From contig JAAAIG010000023.1 in NCBI GenBank assembly GCA_015852425.1, forward strand, positions 45,775-109,723: a stretch of DNA of 63,949 nucleotides, given 5' to 3'. The notes under the pieces were generated by a model. It was not told the origin of the DNA. It made no database searches and was given only the letters and a program-made list of their open reading frames with translations. The position numbers were made by a program, and so were the translations under genes. The stretch comes from Gryganskiella cystojenkinii. Its lineage: Eukaryota > Mortierellomycota > Mortierellomycetes > Mortierellales > Mortierellaceae. Shown here piece by piece: positions 12,004 to 23,765 of the stretch (position 1 is the first letter of the stretch; every line of letters begins with the position of its first letter).

Positions 12004-12917
12004 ACCACGCCCACGGTACCACGGAGAGATAGAATCCCTCTAGGCTCTTTCAATATTCATTAGATCATTTCTTTCTCAATATATATCCACGTTGCACTCT
12101 TTGAACGGTTTGTGCTGAACCGTCTCAACCGTGAAGCTTTGAACCCAGCCACCTCTACAGCTAAAAAATTTCAACACAAGCAGTGCGAACGCAGTACTGT
12201 TCTGCAGTGCAAAGGTTGATCCAGTCACTTGTAGGTAAATAAAGTCGGAGTTCATTCCGTCTCCAGCCCTGCTGTTGCATTCTGTAGCCCCAATGAAAAG
12301 GACGGGACATCAGTTACAGGGAAGAGATGAATAACTGGACCTCAAAATCTTCAATAGGAACATCGCTCAACATACCACGAAGAAGGATACCAATTCGCAT
12401 TAGTCCAACAGAACCATGGTGAGCCCGGTACTTGGGAAACACAAAAATCGTTGGCTTCCCCTTCTGGTTTCCCCACACCAACTAGAAGAGCAGCAGGAGT
12501 GGCGAAGGAGAAAACCCTGCAAGGACGAGCCGACTCTCGACCACCAGGTAATCAGACACATTCCAAAAAAAAAGAAACACGCTCTATGAACGAACAACTA
12601 GTTGGCCGTAAAGAAATAAAGTTCACACCGTGCCTGTGCCTGTGTGCCGTCCAATTGACTAATGGGGGTGCGGGATTGCGAGGCGGCTCACAGTTGTCGA
12701 GGATACTGCTGTTGAGGGCGAAGTGGATAAACTTTCAAAGAGCATCAGGAGGATCATGCGAGAGCGTGTGCTAGATAAGTGTAAGTTCCCAGCGGCTGTG
12801 GTCTCCTCTCCGAGGCAAAGCCGAAGACAGCGATGTTCACTTGTCGAGGTATATATACCGAAAGAGATGTCACCACTCCTCCCCTTTCACTCTTCATTCT
12901 TCCCTAATAGCATCACC
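12004..12917. other. Intergenic, PMT2 3' flank and prolyl oligopeptidase promoter
   Basis: No gene is seen; ORFs here are short and unrelated to any family. A TATATATA element lies at 12850-12857, about 60 bp before the oligopeptidase ATG. Confidence 0.5.
12850..12857 (+). promoter_or_regulatory. TATA-like element upstream of prolyl oligopeptidase
   Basis: TATATATA inside gtatatatac, about 60 bp upstream of the chosen ATG. The spacing is plausible for a core promoter, but the call rests on sequence alone. Confidence 0.35.
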
Positions 12918-15483
12918 ATGGTCAACGCCGAAACTTTCTCCGTCACCTCCCTGGACGGCAAGATTGTCTATCCTCAAGTCCGCCGAGTCGATACCACCCA
13001 CACTCAGCACGGCGTTACTGTTGCCGATCCTTACAGTTGGCTCGAAAATCTCGACTCGGAGGAGACAAAGTCATTTATCGAGGACCAGAACAAAATCTCT
13101 GCCGAGGTTATCGACAAATTTGAGGACAGGCAAAAATTCAGGGAGCGGTAAGGATGGTACTCGTTATTCATGTGAATTGCTTCATTGCCATCTGCCATCA
13201 TGATGAACAAAAACCAAATGAGAACATGTTGTTGAACTTGCACTCTTTTTCTGTGCCTCAGCTTGACTGAGCTCTTTGACTTTGAGCGTTTTGGCTCTCC
13301 TCGAAATCATGGCGATTACTACTACTACTTCCACAACTCAGGTCTGCAACCCCAAAATATCATTTACCAGCAGGATGTAATCGGGTCCGAACCGCGTGTT
13401 TTCTTGGATCCTAGCCTCTTGGAAGCTGATGGGACAGCCTCCCTGAAGACATACGAGTTCTCACGCTCGGGAGAGTTGTTCGCCTATGCCATTTCCAAGT
13501 CGGGATCAGACTGGAGCACGGTCTACCTCAAGGACTGTCATGGCAACAAGCTGGACGATGTCATTGAGTGGGTCAAGTTCACACAATTCGCTTTTACCCA
13601 TGATGACAAAGGTTTCTTCTACTCTGTAAGCTTTCGCTCTGTTTTTTTTTTTTTTTTTTTTGGTCAGTGGGTTTGCGACTAACTTCTTGTTCAAACACTC
13701 CAAAAGAGCTATGAGAGACCCAATGTCGACGCAGTAAAAGCAGGAACTGAGACTAGCGCCAACAGCAACCATCGATTGCTCTACCTCCGGATTGGTACGC
13801 CTCAATCTGAGGATGTCCTCGTCCACTGCGACACCGAGAACCCTTTGTACAGATTCACTCCCGAGATCTCGGACGACGGAAAGTATATCCTCATGACTAT
13901 CAGAAAGGGCAGCCTCACCTGCATGTTGTACGTCGGAGATCTTGACGCCACCGGAGGTGTTACTTCATCAGGTTACGACTGGAACAAGATTGTCGACAAC
14001 TTCGACGCTAAATATTTCTAGTAAGTAGCGCACCGTCCCATACCTTTGATGAACGCGTTGGGTTGTTGTTATGTTGTTGTTCGAAAGCCATACAGCGTGC
14101 CTATTAGATCTCTCTGACATTCATAATCTTGGGCCTTAGCCTGACCAACGACGGCACTGTCTTCTACTTTCGGACAAACAAAGATGCTCCCCGGAGCAGG
14201 ATTGTCAAATACGATTTGATCAAGCCCACGGAGGTAAAGGTGTTCTTCTCTTTCGTGGGATACATTTTTTGACTTGTACTTTTGCACAATCCACATGACG
14301 CTCACAAATCTTTTCCAATTACTGCAATTTGCAGGGGTTTGTCGACCTCGTACCTCAAGCTGAGGATGTGTTGGTCGGTGGTCTTGTCGTGGATGGCAAC
14401 AAGCTGGTTCTCAATTACATGCGTGATGTCAAAGATGTCCTCGCTTTGTATGATTTAACCACCGGGCAATTCGTCCACGAGATCCCTCTTCCCGTTGGTA
14501 CCGTCGCCAACATTATTGGAAACCGAGAGAGCAAGGAATTCTTTATCTTCTTCACATCCTTCCTCACTCCTGGTACCATCTACAGATACGACTTCAGCGT
14601 GGAGGATCAGGAACAGCGTTTGTCGATATTCCGTGAAGTCAAGGTCAAGGACTTTGACAACACCTTGTTCGAGACCAAGCAAATCTTCTACGAGAGTAAG
14701 GATGGAACCAAGATCCCCATGTTCGTCACTCACAGAAAGGACCTTGTCTTTGATGGCAACAACCCGACGTTTTTACATGGATATGGCGGTTTCTCGATGT
14801 CGGTCACGTCCAGTTGCACGATCGCCTACATTGTCTTCATGCAACACTTTGGAGGCGTGATCGCCATCGCCAACCTTCGCGGCGGTGGAGAGTACGGTCA
14901 GGAATGGCACCGCGCCGGCACCTTGTTGAACAAACAAAACGTCTTTGACGACTTCCAGTACGCTGCCAAATATCTAATTCGCGAAAAGTACACCCAACCC
15001 TCCAAGTTGGCCATCAACGGACAATCGAATGGTGGTCTTCTTGTCGCGGCCTGTGTCAACCAAACCCCCGAACTCTTTGGTGCCGCCGTGGCTGAGGTCG
15101 CCGGCCTGGATATGTTGCGATTCCACAAGTTCACCATTGGTCACGCTTGGCAATCCGAATACGGTTATCCAGATGACAACTCTGAGGACTTCCATAACCT
15201 TCTCAAGTACTCGCCCCTCCACAACATCCACAAGAACAAGCCGTACCCTGCCTTTGCTTTGTTCACCTCTGACCACGATGACCGCGTGGTTCCCCTACAC
15301 TCGTTCAAGCACATCGCAGAGCTGCAGCACACAGCCGGGCCTTTCACCAAGAACCCCCTTATTTTGCGAACCCAAACCAAGGCTGGACATGGAGCGGGAA
15401 AACCTCTTACAAAGCGTATAGAAGATACCACTGATAAATTCTCGTTTATTGCTGCCGCTCTCGGTGCGACCTGGAGAGATTAG
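12918..15483 (+). CDS. Prolyl oligopeptidase (S9A serine peptidase)
   Basis: Five exons (12918-13147, 13262-13625, 13707-14020, 14140-14233, 14335-15483) give 716 aa, essentially the length of animal prolyl oligopeptidase. The enzyme cuts short peptides after proline, usually in the cytosol; no signal peptide is seen. The N-terminal DPYSWLENLDSEETK and the propeller segment YYYYFHNSGLQ are family hallmarks. The C-terminal alpha/beta-hydrolase domain has the nucleophile in NGQSNGG (Ser565), the acid in SDHDDRV (about Asp649/650) and the base in KAGHGAGKP (His686). GGVIAIANLRGGGEYG is also present. All catalytic residues are intact, so an active enzyme is expected. An in-frame ATG 17 codons upstream is less likely as the start because family alignment begins near MVNAETF. 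Confidence 0.95.
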
Positions 15484-16613
15484 AATCAACGAACAGATGA
15501 AATATAAAATAAAGAAAAAACACATAATGTTACTCTCGCTGCACCTACCACTCTGTTTCATGTCCTCGTCCTGTCCCACTCCTTGCCCATGTCCACGTCC
15601 ATGCTCTTGTCCTGATCCCTGTCCTGTTACCACGCAGGGAATACCCATTGCTGTGTTGCATGGACAAAATGTAGATCGTCCTCGTGGGCACAGTTGGATC
15701 GATGACCCTTCATCAGACTCTGGATGTGCTTGATCCACGTCGCTGTGAATGATTGAAGCCTGTATGTTTTAAAGTGACGTCGCCAACCGATAATTGTTCC
15801 AACACAGAAAGATTCTCGACCACATCATCATCGTAACTGCCAGAACTGCCAGCCGTCTCATCCTGCTGGCAAATATGAGAACCTGGACATCGATATGCAA
15901 AGAAGTCCTGATTCGGCTGGCTCCACTGTTATTGAAATCGCCACAGGAGAAGAACGTCATTGACGCTCTGGAATGCCCTTGTGGTATGGCCGACAGACTT
16001 GACAACACTTTCCAAGACGACCCGAGCAGATTCAGGCTCTTTCCTCCTGCAGACACGTTTTCCTCGCGTTTGTGGCATTGATGTCGGGCTATCAAGGTAG
16101 CGGAGGACGTAGAGCGAGGACCTGTCTCTGGCTGTGCGACTGAAGAAAGAAGTTCCTGGTTTGCAGTGGCGTCGTTATCCCGTTTGAAAGCCCTATGAAT
16201 GTGAGTTCTCCCTGCTTCGTGTTGCACTGGAACGGCCTCGAATACATACTCTTTACCATCTTGACCCTGTTCCCCTCTACACATATATACACACCTTGTA
16301 CCCTCCTCCCTCGACCCAGACTTGGAAAGGTTATCTTGACTCGCCTTAGTCCTGGTTCACGACACTTACAAGATATCCTGCTTTTCGATGATTTTTTGTC
16401 AGTCTTTTTCATGGTCGGTAATTCAAGGAATGTGTCCACTCGGTTCCATACATAATCATATAAGAATTATTGTCAAAGACTCAATGAAGGTTTGAGCAGT
16501 GGCTTCTCGAAAGGCTCTCCTCGCGCCTACTATGTGAAAAGACTGGGTAAATTTCGAGATACAATGCGATACAATCTCGACATTAGAGTAAACGTAGAAG
16601 ATAAGCTTACCGC
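15484..16613. other. Intergenic, no recognised gene
   Basis: ORFs of up to 171 codons occur on both strands (for example 15769-16284 minus and 15794-16081 plus), but none shows a domain or splice structure. A Cys-Pro-rich stretch near 15560-15630 comes from a repeated tcctgtcc-type sequence. Confidence 0.4.
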
Positions 16614-17189
16614 ATGATATAGTGCTTTGATGAGCGGACGAAAGCCTGGGTCGGATTCCTCTTCCAACATTTCAAGCTCATCAATCGCGTCATCGGTTGT
16701 CGCATCACCCTCGTCATCCACTTCACCCTCGTCATCTACTTCGAGTTGATAATAGACTGGATCATCTTCATCGTTGCCAATACCATCTACGACTTTACCG
16801 GTTTTTGCACTCTTGGCAACCTCCAGTAGATCTATGCATCTCTCGACAACAGAAATCCAAAAGCTTAACATACCAATACCTCCACTAGTCGCATTGTGTT
16901 GGCCTTGATAAGAACGAAATCCCAAAGACGACTCATTGAGTGATGCATCTTGCGCCACTACGGCATAATGATAACAAGTTTTCCTTTGCTCAAGCTCCAG
17001 CAAACGTTCATCCGAGTAACCGTCGAGGTTCAGATTCACAAAAGAGCAGTACCGCTTCTTCAGGTATGCCCTGCAAGACTGCCTGATTTGCGTTGACTCG
17101 ATCAGGTTCTCGTACAACCGCTGGGAAGGCACCTGGTCCTTGAGGTTGAAGGTGTCGACAAACGTGGTTAGAAACGTGCTCTCTTTTTT
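16614..17189 (-). CDS. Unrecognised gene, probably incomplete or decayed
   Basis: A natural-looking frame on the minus strand (FVDTFNLKDQVPSQRLYENL, later KTCYHYAVVAQD and an acidic tract VDDEGEVDDEGD) ends at a good donor (GCG then GTAAGC at 16613). It has no ATG of its own and is preceded by an in-frame TGA at 17190-17192. An upstream ATG at 17324-17326 opens another frame (MSNSKKDSRQ..., acidic), which could join only through a weak splice. After the donor, acceptors near 16520-16535 give short tails. Either a multi-exon gene with boundaries I cannot fix, or a degraded copy. No family is recognised. Confidence 0.35.
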
Positions 17190-17962
17190 TCAAAGCGAAG
17201 TGCTCATGTCAGTAGTGGTTGAAACTCCAGCCCCTCCTCTTCCTCCAGATCCTCCTCCACCTCCACAGCTTGGGTTTGCGCTGTCGTGGATTGGTACTGT
17301 CGGCTGTCTTTTTTAGAGTTGGACATGTCACGGAATCAAGGACGCGGGAGAGGGCGGTGTCGTCTAGAAGTGTCGTCTAGATACGCTGGAGAAATGGTTG
17401 GAGGCGGTCCAGAAAGATAATTTCATAGTTATAATATTTACACACGAAGACAAACAAGAAGTGACTGTTCATCAATCACGCTGGAATTCGCCACGTGAAC
17501 CCGACAGCCTGGCCACACGAGCATGTCGTGCCTCGAGACTGAAAGCTACCTTGCTTGCGACCACTCCTCCCCGGTCGGCATGGCACAGAATTAACCGTTA
17601 ACCATGCTGGACCTGAAGGAGGACACGCGTGACAGGACAAGACTTCCATGTGATTTGGGATATTCACGAGCAGTTTACCTGAGAATGCTTGCCGCCAGTG
17701 TACTTGCGAGCGGTGATTGATGTGATTGTTGAGTGGTTCGGGTTCGTCACAACATGCGAAATGCGGACGTAGCGCGGTATGATTAAGAGGGAGAGAGAAA
17801 ATGATGGGCCGCGGGAGCGAAGGATTTGGCATATTTGATCCTGTGGCTGCTTTCTTGGCAAGGTTGTCAAATTGTGGCAATGGTCAAAAAAATTAAAATG
17901 TCAATTGACTGATTGTTTGACGAGGAAAATATATTATTGTTGAGTATTTCTATTTTTTTTTT
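17190..17962. other. Intergenic with upstream part of unresolved gene
   Basis: The region near 17200-17326 may hold a first exon of the unresolved minus-strand gene. The rest is the 3' flank of the acyl-CoA synthetase. Nothing else is supported. Confidence 0.35.
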
Positions 17963-20919
17963 TTACAACTTTGCAACAGGTGTAGTGGCATGAATCTCCT
18001 CGTACATGGCCTGGATCTGTTCCTTAAAGTACTCGGCAACCTGGGGCCGACGGACCTTGAATGTAGGGGTCATCATACCATTGTCGACCGAGAACGCGTC
18101 CGTGGTCAAGTAGATACGCTTGACAAACTCAAATCCACGGAGCGCGCCAGCCTTGCCGGCCTTCTCCAACTCCTTCAAGAATCCAGCCTTGACCTTGGGA
18201 TCCTGGCAGAGCTTGGCAATACCCTCATTATCGCCAATGCTCACGTTCGCACCAGTCAACGCGTTCGCAAAGGGAACAAATGTCTCGGGCTCGGGAACAG
18301 CGACACAGACGAGTGTGCTCTCCAAGGAATCACCGTGGACATAGATCTGTTGGACGAGGTTACAACGGGCGGTGAAGATGTTTTCAATCTTCTCGGGGGC
18401 AATGTATTCACCCTGGGCCAACTACAAAAGGCCAGAATATAAAATGCAAAGATTTCCAGTCAATAAATCGCTAATACATTTTTTTTGTCATATGCACAAT
18501 TCACAAAGACGAGGACGAGTTTATCGATCATTACCTTGAAGATATTCTTCTTGCGATCGACAATGGTGAAGCATCCACGGTTGTCGACGAATCCGATGTC
18601 ACCAGTCGCAAGCCATCCCTCGGGATCGATCGTCTCGCGAGTGTTCTTCTCATCCTTGAAGTAGCCCTTGAATACACAGTCGCCACGGATCCAGATCTCA
18701 CCGCGGGGGAAAGGCTGATCCGTCGAACGGTAATTCATCTCAGGGACATCTACAAGCTTCAACTCGCTTCCAGCACGAGGGCATCCAATGTGTCCAGGAA
18801 TGTATTCGCTATCAAATGAAAACGTTTTGGGCAACTTAGTGCGTTAGTTTTACAGTAGAAAAATTGACGTTATTCACAATTTTATGCGAGAGAAAAAACC
18901 CCATCTTGAAAACATACTCAGCCATGGTAATGGTGGCGGTAGCCATGCCTTCAGTTGATCCATAACCCTCCAGGACAACGCATCCGAACGCAATACGCAA
19001 GAAGCTCAAAACCTCCTTGGCGATGGGGGCCGAACCCGTCAAGATAACCTGGACACGACCTCCAAGAGCCATCTTGACCTTGTTGAACAACAAACGGTCC
19101 CAAAGTGCGTGGTTAACACCCTTTCCAGCAGCCAAGTTGGCCATCTTGGCAGCAACACCACGACGGGCCAAAGCACCAACAAGACCGGGAGCCTCAATGG
19201 TCGAAGCGACCAGCTTGGCGTAGATACGGTTCAACAGACGAGGAACCGCAGGGAAGAACGTGGGGCGAAGTTCAGCAACATCCTCGAGAAGCAAAAGAAT
19301 ATCACCACGGAAGTAACCGATCTTGCCTCCAGCATACATGACACATGTATCGATCACACGACCCATAATGTGAGCCAGAGGCAAGAAACTGATCAAGACA
19401 TCGTCCTGAGTAAAGACCATGCCCTCACGGTTGGTACCGACAGTCGCGACAAAGTTCTTGTGGGTCAACATGGCTCCCTTCTAAACTCGACAAAAATAGT
19501 AAAATATCATACTCAGCCACCGAGAACATCAACAGAGGTAATAATAACAGCAAGAACAATTAAAAGGTGCAACAGCCATGAGAGTGACTTACAGGCTGAC
19601 CAGTGGTGCCGGAGGTATAGCAGAGCGATGCAACCTCATCCTCGGTAGGGGGAATGTGCTTACGAGGGAACTCAGCACCAAGGGACTCGATCTCGTTGAA
19701 GTCATAGACCTTGATACCCTTTTGAGCACCCCAGGCACGCAAGACCTGGGCGGCGGAGGTGGCGCCGGGAACGGGGACGGTATCATGAAGAGAGTCCATG
19801 CTGACAATCGCCTTGAGCTTGGGCAACTTTTCAGCGTTCTCGAGCAAAGAGGCAATGTGGTTGGCTGATTTTTTTTGACATGCAGAAGTTTTGTTGGAAA
19901 ACGTCGATTAGGCATAAAGACAAACAGGTAAAATTTCACGTGGGGACAAAACAAAGAAAATTGTGATCGAACAAATAACCCATCCTCTCGCTTCATCCGC
20001 ACACAAAACTTACCGCTGGAAACAACGATCTGGACATCAGCATGGTTGACAATGTACTCGACGGCATCGGGACCCAGGGTATCGTAAAGAGCGACCGAGA
20101 TCAGGTTATAGGTATTGCAGGACATCTCGGTAATGAACCACTCGGGACGTCCATGAGACCAAATACCAAGAGACCAACGGTTCAACTGCTCATTGCCCAG
20201 GATGACTTCATTGAGGTGCATGATTCCACTTCCGAACGCATTCACACGCTGGTTGATCTGGCGGTAGGTCTCCCAGGTGTATCCTCCATAGGTCTGGGCA
20301 ACAGTGTTGAAGGGGCGGTGGCCCAGGAAATCGCTATCGGCGTACTTGGTCGAGGCTGTTCAAGAATAGAAATAATAGATGGCTCGATCGGTCAGTGTTG
20401 TTGAAAACTAGACCGTTAAGAGTGATCGATCGGGTATCTTTGATTCACGGGGCTTGAAATCCTTACCATGCTGCCACATGTCGTAAAGGGTCTTGAGTTG
20501 AGGAGCCTCACGGATGTTGTTCACCAAGGAGTCAGCATAGCCGATATGACGGTAGTGACCTAATTATCAAGGGACAAATACGTTGAAGGAAGAAAAAAAG
20601 AAGTATGAGAACTTTGGATCAGAAACTCTGCTTCGATCTGTCAGGGTGGAGGTTCAACCCCACAGATCATCAGAAACAAAGGAGTGCGAGGAGGGGGAAT
20701 GATGCTTCTGTCAGTGATCGAAATATGTCTTTCAAATCAGGAGGGTCAGGTCCGAAAAACTGAAAAAAAGCCCGAGCGTGAAGAGAGTGGGAAGAGAGTC
20801 GCTGATCAAAGAGGAGATCCTGTAGAGCATAAATAACACATGCCTGTGGCGCCAGTGGTGCGTGTTCCCGGGAGCTCGACACTTTGCTTGTCGAGGTTGA
20901 AGTACTTGAAGGAAGGCAT
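17963..20919 (-). CDS. Long-chain fatty acyl-CoA synthetase with peroxisomal AKL tail
   Basis: Seven exons, in transcription order 20919-20844, 20559-20467, 20355-20014, 19864-19593, 19480-18918, 18808-18535, 18421-17963, give 692 aa. The enzyme activates fatty acids with ATP and CoA. Visible motifs are TYGGYTWETYRQIN near the N-terminus, the P-loop CYTSGTTGQPKGAMLTH (split by intron 4 between P and K), GYGSTEGM, the adenylate region GWLATGDIGF and IVDRKKNIFK. The last residues, VAKL, form a PTS1-like AKL tail, suggesting a peroxisomal, Faa2-like role supplying beta-oxidation. Intron 1 must use a GC donor (CACAG/GCATGT) because only that join keeps the frame into GHYRHIGY. The gene lies on the minus strand, divergent from the FMC1-like gene. 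Confidence 0.94.
20635..20668. repeat. Hairpin in first intron of acyl-CoA synthetase
   Basis: GATCTGT and ACAGATC form a perfect 7-bp stem, with GGGT/ACCC inside it. It lies in the GC-AG intron. The loop resembles a tRNA T-loop by chance, but no acceptor, D or anticodon arms are present. Confidence 0.35.
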
Positions 20920-21790
20920 GTCGAGATATGTGAGCTAGGGAGAGGGTGAGAAGGAAGGAGTGGAGAGGGTGATGGAGAGGAAAGAGGAGGAATGAGATGC
21001 GAAATGAAGGAGAAAAAGAAAAGGAAAAANNNNNNNNNNGTTTCATGGGACTAAAAAAAAAAAAAATGGAAATAAGGGGGGAAAAGAGTGGAGGATCGAA
21101 AGCAAAGAGAGTTTGAGGAAAAGCAGGACCGGTTTGCGGAGAGATCAACGGACAAGTTGACCCCTTTAGCGAACCATTATTGGACGAAGACATTAAACAG
21201 GGCCAAGGCTCGCTCTCTCCGTTGAGGGGGCGAAAGTAACATCAAGGTCCGTCTCGGTCGTGGAGCAGGAGGAAAGGGAGATCGTGGAGCGAGTAGCAGT
21301 GGTGGAGAAATGAGGACGGGTTTTGCTTCCGTAACTTCCACGAACAAAATGAACACAAAAAGGAGTCCAATGTTGGTTGCACAGTGGGGGAGACCAGGGG
21401 TGGCACACGGACTGACAGCGGACAGGATCATGGAGAGTTTGGCTCTGAGAGCAAACAAATGAAATGGTCCTTGTGCTTCTGTTCCTTTTTTACCCCGGAG
21501 CGCGGTGTCATTGGCCTTCTTGAGATCTCCGTCTCGGTCCAGGCATCTATTCAACCACAGCGGAAATCATTTTTCCGTCACAAATGTCGTGGTGGCCGAT
21601 CTGTTATTTCCATTCAAAGCTGGAGTGCAGTATTCAGTATTCCTTATTTCCATTGCATATTGATTTGGTGGCTTTGCTGTTGTCCTGTCCCTGGAGCAGA
21701 CACTCCCTTGCGAAATGCATCGCATCGCAGAAGCTTTTTACATGCTCGTAACCCACTTTCAGGACATCAACCCAGAAACCGACCTTAACA
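20920..21790. other. Divergent promoter region with assembly gap
   Basis: The leader and promoter for the acyl-CoA synthetase (leftward) and FMC1-like gene (rightward). It is purine-rich around 20935-21110 and contains the N run. No gene is supported; ORFs crossing the gap are artefacts. Confidence 0.5.
21030..21039. other. Assembly gap (10 N)
   Basis: Ten N bases flanked by A-rich sequence; true gap size is unknown. Confidence 0.99.
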
Positions 21791-22468
21791 ATGGCTTCAG
21801 TCACTTCGTCATCACGGTCCCAGGGACTCGCTCACTTCAGACGTATCCTCCGCGAGATTCACCTCCAATACACCCACCCGAAGGACCTGCACCCTGGAAA
21901 GGGACATCTCGGCATTAACGTCCATGCCAACAAGGTCTGGACCGAGGCTTTGAAGGAATCCTTCCGCAAGAACGCTCACGAGACCGACCCTGTTCAGCTG
22001 AACAAACTTTATACTGATGGCGAGGATCTTGCTGTCTACCTCGAGAGTCAGCGTCAGCACAAGGTACAAAGACGGATCTATCTTCGATTCAAACAAAAAA
22101 TTGGTGGCGATCTCTTCCTATTCTGACTTTTTTCTTGACCTTTTCTTTATTCATAGGAATTGGTGGAGAGATACAACCCTAGCTTTTGGGACGAGGAAAA
22201 GGGGCTTCAGGTCGAGAAGACTGCCAAGATGGTTGGATTCGAGATGCCCTCAGAGTTTGATGAGTCTCAAAAGGACCAAGAGCTCACGCCTGCTCCAAGA
22301 TTCACCAAGGTTGGCGAGGCACAAAGCGTAGCACCAACAGACAAGTACGAGGAACTGGAGGCACCCGAAGAGCCCAAGAAGCGTACTTATAACATCCCCA
22401 AGGCCTTTGGATTCGCCGAGCAGGCCCAGGATGACTTTGGTCGCCCAGGAGATCGCGAGATCAAGTAA
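21791..22468 (+). CDS. FMC1: FMC1-like LYR protein (mitochondrial ATP synthase assembly)
   Basis: Two exons, 21791-22063 and 22157-22468, give 194 aa. The N-terminal helix (HFRRILREIHLQY) and the segment YLESQRQHKELVERYNPSFWDEEK...KTAKMVGFEMP match the Fmc1/Complex1_LYR_2 pattern, including the ERYNP motif and the following VGLxxP-type turn. Fmc1 assists assembly of the F1 sector of ATP synthase in mitochondria. The C-terminal 60 residues, ending RPGDREIK, are longer than in yeast. ATG 21791 was chosen because the LYR-type helix follows soon after; an upstream ATG in another frame is not used. Confidence 0.85.
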
Positions 22469-22793
22469 AAAACTACCACTTAAAAGGTTGACACTTTTAG
22501 AAACCCGAGCTTCATGAAGCTGGAATGTAATATATACTTATGTTTTTAGATACAATGCTAAGCAGCTATTGTGTTGCTTTTGATGTAGTCCGATGCTTTT
22601 ATTGTTGTACAATTTGATGACCCCTTTTCGAAAGAAACCCGCAGCCCTTATCATTGGATTCGGCGACTCTCATGTATCCGAGGTCGAGGGTAAGGGTCTC
22701 TTTTCCAAGAGTCCTGTCAGCCCCTCCCTTATATTTCTAAGTTTAATGTGGGGGAGGGGGTGTCTTTTTGCTTCCTGTCCCTGGCTCTTGTCC
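22469..22793. other. Convergent intergenic, FMC1-like/HOT13-like
   Basis: Short 3' flanks of two converging genes; nothing else is seen. Confidence 0.5.
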
Positions 22794-23507
22794 TTAACCC
22801 ATTCTGTGAGAAATGTCGGCATCATAGTCAAACATGGTCTTCACGTTATCCTCCTTGAGTCGCAGATCCTTCTCGAACCTAAGAATATTACGCCAGAAAT
22901 TTAAAATACAAGTCAGAACATAGATCACGATTGCAATGTGGGACGAACCGCGACCCGGGAAATATCTGCCTCTGTTTTTACCTGTTGCCCATTCTCTCGT
23001 CATGGCCCTCGACGGCAATACCCATCTGAGGCGTCTTGGCTTCGACGATATATTTGTTGTCGCAATGTGGGCAGTACTCGTCTTCTTCCTCAAAGTGCCT
23101 ATTCAGAGAGCATGAAATATAATTGTGTGGTCAGTTATCGAGTGTGTGTGTTCGAGAATCCTGTCAATTGTCCGCGCTGTACTCTGAGCTGGTAAAAAAG
23201 TGCCTGTTTTCCTCTTACTCCATGTCCTTGCGAAAAACTTTTTTGCATTTTTTGCATCCAAAGACCATCTCATTGGTCTTGCGGAGAGGGTGGTCAGAGG
23301 CTTCACCATGGCATTCTGCACAGTCGAACCAAAGTTTGCAGCATGGGGCGCGGATGGAGGCCTATTTGTTTAAGAGATGAATGGAACAAGCATTTCCGTT
23401 AGGATGTCATCAACGGCGAATGTGCTACAAGTGTCGAGTAATTCCAGGGCATGGCAGTTGTCTGTAGAAATGATGCATACTTGGACGTTGAGGATATGTT
23501 TGCACAT
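22794..23507 (-). CDS. HOT13: CHY zinc-finger protein, HOT13-like
   Basis: Four small exons (23507-23481, 23361-23219, 23098-22982, 22878-22794) give 123 aa, too fragmented for simple ORF finding. The joined protein starts MCKHILNVQASIRAPCC, then WFDCAECHGE, the CHY-like FGCKKCKKVF, and DEYCPHCDNKY. This is the Cys/His spacing of the CHY zinc finger as in yeast Hot13, an intermembrane-space protein that supports Mia40-dependent import of small Tim proteins by keeping Mia40 zinc-free. Yeast Hot13 is 116 aa. The splice phases (0, 2, 2) all fit. The C-terminal exon is a charged helix. Confidence 0.85.
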
Positions 23508-23765
23508 GGTCGTAAGAGTGAATGTGGAGTCGAAAGAAAAGGAATGAGTCGTTCGTGTATTAATATTATTATTTTTTTGGTGGCTGTCCCTCTCCAGTGA
23601 GGGCTGTGCCTGTCTCGCGGGCTTTTTTTACTCTTTTGTCAAAGAGAAGTGGGTGTGTTTCTTTCTTCTTCTTCTTCACCCTCCTCCTCCTCGTTCATCT
23701 CTCCTCCGCTACATTTCGTCTTTTCCTCCTTCAACTAAATCCACTTAATCCACCAACCTCACACA

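Noticed and set aside
15449..15733. Cys-Pro-rich frame
   Set aside because: Arises from a repeated tcctgtcc-like sequence after the oligopeptidase stop; it overlaps the end of that gene.
17476..17880. 134-codon minus frame
   Set aside because: No domain, no splice context, in the 3' flank of the acyl-CoA synthetase.
20635..20668. tRNA T-arm-like sequence
   Set aside because: GGTTCAACCCC fits a B box, but no D arm, anticodon arm or acceptor stem surrounds it; a simple hairpin explains it.
20732..21193. Minus frame crossing the N run
   Set aside because: Contains unknown residues from the gap and Phe/Ser-rich translation of purine tracts; it overlaps the acyl-CoA synthetase start in another frame.
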